This document shows, in pieces, positions 31,804 to 34,813 of a DNA stretch of 34,813 bases. This DNA comes from UBA5314 sp040217815. Its GTDB lineage: Bacteria > Bacillota > Syntrophomonadia > Syntrophomonadales > Syntrophomonadaceae. The stretch is from the NCBI GenBank assembly GCA_040217815.1, contig JBEHWI010000031.1:1-34813 (forward strand), in the 5' to 3' direction. Made by a program: the position numbers and the translations under genes. Positions within the stretch are counted from its first letter, which is position 1; each line of letters begins with the position of its first letter. The notes beneath the pieces were generated by a model. It did no database searches. It was not told where the DNA came from and saw only the letters and a program-made list of their open reading frames with translations.

Positions 31804-32535
31804 ATGGGTTACATGGTTGACCTGGAGGCTTTTCACGGGCCGATGGATCTTCTGCTCTATCTGATCGACGAAAACCAGGTAGACATATATGACATTCCGG
31901 TGGCCCTGTTAAGCGAACAGTTTATGGCTTATCTGGAGCGCAGCGGCGAATATCAACTGGATATGATGGGCGATTTCCTGGTAATGGCCTCCTATTTGCT
32001 GCATCTGAAAGCCCGTATGCTGCTGCCGGCGGCACCGGGACTGGAAGAGGAAGCTGAGGAAGACCCGCGTGAAGAACTGGTCCAGAAGCTGCAGCAGTAC
32101 CGGAAGTACAAGGAAGCCGCCGAACAGCTCGTAAACCTGCAAATTGGAAAAACAAAACGGGTCTTTTTTGGCAACCGGGATGCTTTTGCAGGTGAAAATG
32201 AAGTATTGCACGCCGAACTGCGCCTGCTGGTGAAAGCCTACCAGGCGGTCCTGGAGAGGTTTGAAGAAGAAGAGCCTCAGATGCACATTCCCCAGGAAGA
32301 TGTCAATGTTCATGAAAAAATGGATGAGATACTACAGGTCCTCAATGAAAAAGAGGGCAGTATAAGCTTTGTTGAGTTGTTTGCCCGGGCCGTGCGCAGA
32401 AGGGAACTGCTGGGTTTGTTCCTGGCCCTCTTGGAACTGGTTCGCCAGCAAAAGGTGGCGGCCCGCCAGGAAGAAACCTTTGGGGACATAAGAATCTTAC
32501 TACGGGTGGGGAACGAAGATGTTGATGAGGGATGA
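31804..32535 (+). CDS. scpA: Segregation and condensation protein A (kleisin ScpA)
   Basis: The 243-residue kleisin bridges the SMC dimer heads and binds ScpB, helping chromosome compaction and segregation. The family opening FHGPMDLLLYLIDENQVDIYDIPV is at about residues 10-33, the acidic middle EEEAEEDPREELVQKLQQY follows, and the C-terminal winged helix ends with ARQEETFGDIRI. ATG 31804 sits behind GGGGAGGG; ATG 31813 is a possible later start. It overlaps scpB by 17 bases. Confidence 0.95.
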   Translation: MGYMVDLEAFHGPMDLLLYLIDENQVDIYDIPVALLSEQFMAYLERSGEYQLDMMGDFLVMASYLLHLKARMLLPAAPGLEEEAEEDPREELVQKLQQYRKYKEAAEQLVNLQIGKTKRVFFGNRDAFAGENEVLHAELRLLVKAYQAVLERFEEEEPQMHIPQEDVNVHEKMDEILQVLNEKEGSISFVELFARAVRRRELLGLFLALLELVRQQKVAARQEETFGDIRILLRVGNEDVDEG

Positions 32536-33073
32536 GATAAAAGCGGCCGCTGAAGCGGTGTTGTTTGTCAGGGGAGAGCAGGTGCCCATCGATGAACTGG
32601 TGGAGATCCTGGACGTGCCATTACTGGACCTTAAAGGAATTATGCAGGAATTGGTGATGGAGTATAATGAAAAGAAACGCGGGCTGCAGATAGTCTTCGA
32701 GGATTATACCTATCTGATGTGCACCCGGGCGGAGTATTCCGATTTTTTAGCCCGTATGAATAAAACCGTGCAGCGGCGCCTTTCTCCGGCAGCCATGGAA
32801 ACACTGGCCTTGATCGCCTACCAGCAGCCGGTTACCAGGACCGAGATCGAGAGTATCCGCGGAGTCAAATCGGATAAGGTTCTGAATCATCTGCTGGACA
32901 AGGGGCTTATTTGCGAGGCCGGTCATAAGGCCGTTTTGGGGAAGCCGATCGTCTACGCTACGACCCAGGAGTTTTTACGCATCTTTGGCCTGGCAGGACT
33001 AAAGGATCTGCCCAGGTTAGAGGAGGATAAAAAGAATGTCCGACAAATCAATCGAAGAAGAGATAATGATTAA
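32519..33073 (+). CDS. scpB: Segregation and condensation protein B (ScpB)
   Basis: The 184-residue protein has two winged-helix domains and forms a dimer on ScpA in the SMC complex. Typical segments are AAAEAVLFVRGEQVPIDEL (about 9-27) and LSPAAMETLALIAYQQPVTRTEIESIRGV (about 88-116), followed by GKPIVYATTQEFLRIFGL. The start overlaps the end of scpA; ATG 32519 or ATG 32525 are both possible. Confidence 0.95.
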   Translation: MLMRDEIKAAAEAVLFVRGEQVPIDELVEILDVPLLDLKGIMQELVMEYNEKKRGLQIVFEDYTYLMCTRAEYSDFLARMNKTVQRRLSPAAMETLALIAYQQPVTRTEIESIRGVKSDKVLNHLLDKGLICEAGHKAVLGKPIVYATTQEFLRIFGLAGLKDLPRLEEDKKNVRQINRRRDND

Positions 33074-33596
33074 GGCCCAAAAGGCCAAGCGATTAGCCCG
33101 CTATATGAGCAGCACCCAGGATCTGGTTGAAGGACAGATTGAAAAAGCCATGAAACGCGGCGACTTCAACAACCTGGAGGGTTCGGGAAAACCGCTCAAT
33201 TTTGATGAAAACCCCTATGAACCACCCGAAATGAGGATGGTAATCAAGATACTCAAAGACAACGATTTCGCGCCCTATTGGGTGGAACTGGGTAAAGAGA
33301 TCGACGCCGGGCAGGCAAGGCTGCGCAGCAGTGTTGAAGCCTTTAAAAGCTATACGCGTATGACCTATAGCCAGAAACGCAGCAGTGGGGCACTGCACCG
33401 TTTTGATAAGCGGAAAGCGGCTTTTTACGCCGAGAGCCGCGAGCATCTGGAGGTTTTATCCAAAAAGATACTTGACTACAACCTGCATTGTCCTACTTTT
33501 CGCCTGGGACGATCCAATTTTACGGTCGATGATGAAATGTATCAGATTATCCATGAGATTGAAACCTACATCCAGGAATTAATAGATACCATATAG
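33036..33596 (+). CDS. DUF1992 (DnaJC28-like) protein
   Basis: The 186-residue protein contains the DUF1992 block: VEGQIEKAMKRGDFNNLEGSGKPL then NPYEPPEMRM (about 30-65), with helical charged sequence after it. The family is also found as the conserved part of eukaryotic DnaJC28, but no J-domain is present here. Function is unknown. ATG 33036 follows GAGGAGGA and lies 38 bases inside the end of scpB, so expression is tied to the scp genes. Confidence 0.85.
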   Translation: MSDKSIEEEIMIKAQKAKRLARYMSSTQDLVEGQIEKAMKRGDFNNLEGSGKPLNFDENPYEPPEMRMVIKILKDNDFAPYWVELGKEIDAGQARLRSSVEAFKSYTRMTYSQKRSSGALHRFDKRKAAFYAESREHLEVLSKKILDYNLHCPTFRLGRSNFTVDDEMYQIIHEIETYIQELIDTI

Positions 33597-33649
33597 TGGT
33601 ATAAACCGACCGGGTCAGGGCAGAATAGGGAAAAACGGGAGATTATGCC

Positions 33650-34249
33650 TTGTTGATCCGGCTTTTTATGTCAGCCGCCCTGATCATTGTGGCGGCTTCG
33701 CTGTTTATAAGTATAAAAGGAATTCTGGAAGCCCATCTATTCTGGGAAAACGACCAGCCCTGTTTCACTGTAGACATCTTCAACCCCTGGTTTAAGAATC
33801 GCCGTCTGGCCAGCGTAAAATCATCTCTTTCTAGCCTGCCGTTGGAGGGGCTTGTTTCCCTGTGCCAGTATTCAAAGGGTGATTTGATAGAAAGAGCTGT
33901 GGCTGGAATGAATAAAGCCAGGCTGTTGTTAAAGATGCTGGTCATCCAGCGTCTGGAATGGAAAAGCGTTGTCGGCATGGGCGACGCGATGGGTACTGCT
34001 CTGTTAAATGGAGCGTTGTGGGCTTTTAAGGGATGGGTGGTAAGCTGGCTCAGCCGCCAGGCCAGGCTGCAACAGCTCGATCTGAATATCAAGCCGGATT
34101 TTTCAGAAAAAAGTTTTGAGAGCCGCCTGCACTGCATATTCAAAATCCGGTTGGTACATATTATTTTTATGATAGTTTACCTGCTGGTGTTGAAAGCCGC
34201 TGGACGGCTGGGCACCGGTAATCCTAAATTAAACCAAACTCGGGGGTGA
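33650..34249 (+). CDS. DUF2953 protein (YtfI-like)
   Basis: The 199-residue protein has an N-terminal membrane segment (about 4-24), a long middle part and a second hydrophobic segment near the C-terminus (about 166-183). The DUF2953 core is seen in GDAMGTALLNGALWAFKGWVVSWLSRQ (about 107-133). In Bacillus the related ytfI gene is directly before ytfJ, as here. Start TTG 33650 follows GGGAG; a second TTG at 33653 is adjacent. A sporulation link is suggested only by its neighbour. Confidence 0.8.
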   Translation: MLIRLFMSAALIIVAASLFISIKGILEAHLFWENDQPCFTVDIFNPWFKNRRLASVKSSLSSLPLEGLVSLCQYSKGDLIERAVAGMNKARLLLKMLVIQRLEWKSVVGMGDAMGTALLNGALWAFKGWVVSWLSRQARLQQLDLNIKPDFSEKSFESRLHCIFKIRLVHIIFMIVYLLVLKAAGRLGTGNPKLNQTRG

Positions 34250-34253
34250 ATAA

Positions 34254-34685
34254 ATGGAGGCCCAGGAAGAGAAAAATAGCCATCCTATTGAAGGCCTTAT
34301 GAAAACAGCCATGCAGAGCATCAAGGAGATGGTGGATGTCAATACGATAGTGGGTGATGCTGTAGAAACCAACGATGGAACAGTTATCATCCCTATATCC
34401 CAGGTGGCCTGCGGGTTTGCCGCCGGGGGAGGCGAGTATGAGATCAATCTGAATGGCAAGAGTTCGGAAATGCCCTTTGCGGGGGGCAGCGGAGCCGGAG
34501 TGTCGGTGAGGCCTATAGGCTTTTTAGTTTGTCGTTTAAATGATGTACGTCTAATTTCCGTGAGCGGAAACCACCTGGCCGAGCGCATCGTAGACATCGC
34601 TCCTCAGATAATGGACAAATTGGAGAACGCTTTGCGGCGTACTACCAGGGGAAGCGACCGGTCAGAGCACAAAGAATTTCAATAA
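34254..34685 (+). CDS. ytfJ: GerW/YtfJ family sporulation protein
   Basis: The 143-residue protein matches the GerW (YtfJ) family: HPIEGLMKTAMQSIKEMVDVNTIVGD at the N-terminus, then VIIPISQVACGFAAGGGEY (about 45-63) and FAGGSGAGVSVRPIGFLV (about 75-92). In Bacillus subtilis the homologue is made in the forespore and is needed for normal germination. ATG 34254 follows the DUF2953 stop by four bases behind CGGGGGTG. Together with the bofC-like gene it argues for a spore-former. Confidence 0.92.
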   Translation: MEAQEEKNSHPIEGLMKTAMQSIKEMVDVNTIVGDAVETNDGTVIIPISQVACGFAAGGGEYEINLNGKSSEMPFAGGSGAGVSVRPIGFLVCRLNDVRLISVSGNHLAERIVDIAPQIMDKLENALRRTTRGSDRSEHKEFQ

Positions 34686-34700
34686 AAGCTAGTGAGTGCA

Positions 34701-34803
34701 ACAGAGGGACGTGTGTGACAGGGGGACGTTCTTTCTGTGTGCGACAGGGGGACGTTCTTTATGTAACACGAATCTCGTGTTACAGAAAGAACGTCCCCCA
34801 GTC
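34701..34803. repeat. Intergenic hairpin repeat with GGGGGACGTTCTTT units
   Basis: An 18-base unit (GACAGGGGGACGTTCTTT) occurs twice in direct orientation at 34717-34734 and 34743-34760, and a degraded third unit lies at 34701-34712. The second unit opens a large palindrome: arm 34743-34771 pairs with 34775-34803 over 29 positions with two mismatches, around a three-base loop. This resembles REP-like hairpins mobilised by IS200-like (Y1/TnpA-REP) transposases. No transposase is in the window; the region runs to the edge. Confidence 0.85.
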
Positions 34804-34813
34804 ACAACATTAC

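Noticed and set aside
34701..34803. CRISPR array at the right edge
   Set aside because: The direct units are only 8 bases apart and are part of a palindrome; there are no regular spacers and no cas genes.

Overview
The window looks like a piece of an anaerobic, endospore-forming, double-domain Firmicutes chromosome (class Clostridia). Signs are a BofC-like and a YtfJ/GerW-like sporulation protein, an S-box (SAM-I) riboswitch, frequent TTG/GTG starts behind strong Shine-Dalgarno sites, the gene order ruvC-ruvA-ruvB-queH-queA-tgt-yajC-secD-secF, and an anaerobe/methanogen-type homocysteine pathway. A member of the Syntrophomonadaceae or a near relative is my best guess; the genus is inference only.

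Region 1 (1 to about 3540) is the end of a mobile element, probably a prophage. It holds the C-terminus of a tyrosine recombinase, a D12-class DNA adenine methylase, an XhlA-like protein, two further small membrane proteins and an N-acetylmuramoyl-L-alanine amidase (a lysis module), closed by a terminator. The element ends inside the host gene comM/yifB on the minus strand. ComM reads normally to its conserved NPC motif, then continues in frame into an unrelated tail with two Xre-like helix-turn-helix domains. The rest of comM is not in the window. This chimera is the most striking feature of the window.

Region 2 (4600 to 10590) holds a small YvlD-type membrane protein and then a SAM-riboswitch-controlled operon. 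The operon encodes a methionine synthase without reactivation domain, a DUF39/HcyBio protein (COG1900), a NIL-domain 2x[4Fe-4S] ferredoxin and a COG2122/UPF0280 protein. Together these fit direct synthesis of homocysteine from aspartate semialdehyde and sulfide followed by methylation to methionine, under SAM feedback.

Region 3 (10590 to 22460) is a core housekeeping run on the plus strand: nadE, an isoprenylcysteine methyltransferase-like membrane protein, a YebC-family regulator, bofC-like, ruvCAB, the queuosine genes queH, queA and tgt with a DUF2905 gene among them, then yajC, an HD-domain protein, secD and secF.

Region 4 (22460 to 27000) holds lysA on the plus strand, then a KimA-like APC permease and a DedA protein on the minus strand.

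Region 5 (27170 to 34690) is again plus-strand: a degenerate Nudix protein overlapping an eIF2B-like protein; a large DHH-CBS-CBS-tRNA nucleotidyltransferase fusion, an M50 site-2-type protease, scpA, scpB and a DUF1992 protein, tightly packed; then a DUF2953 protein and ytfJ/gerW. The window ends in a 29-bp-arm hairpin repeat of a family that also left a probable remnant near 13150. No rRNA, tRNA, CRISPR array or complete insertion sequence was seen.
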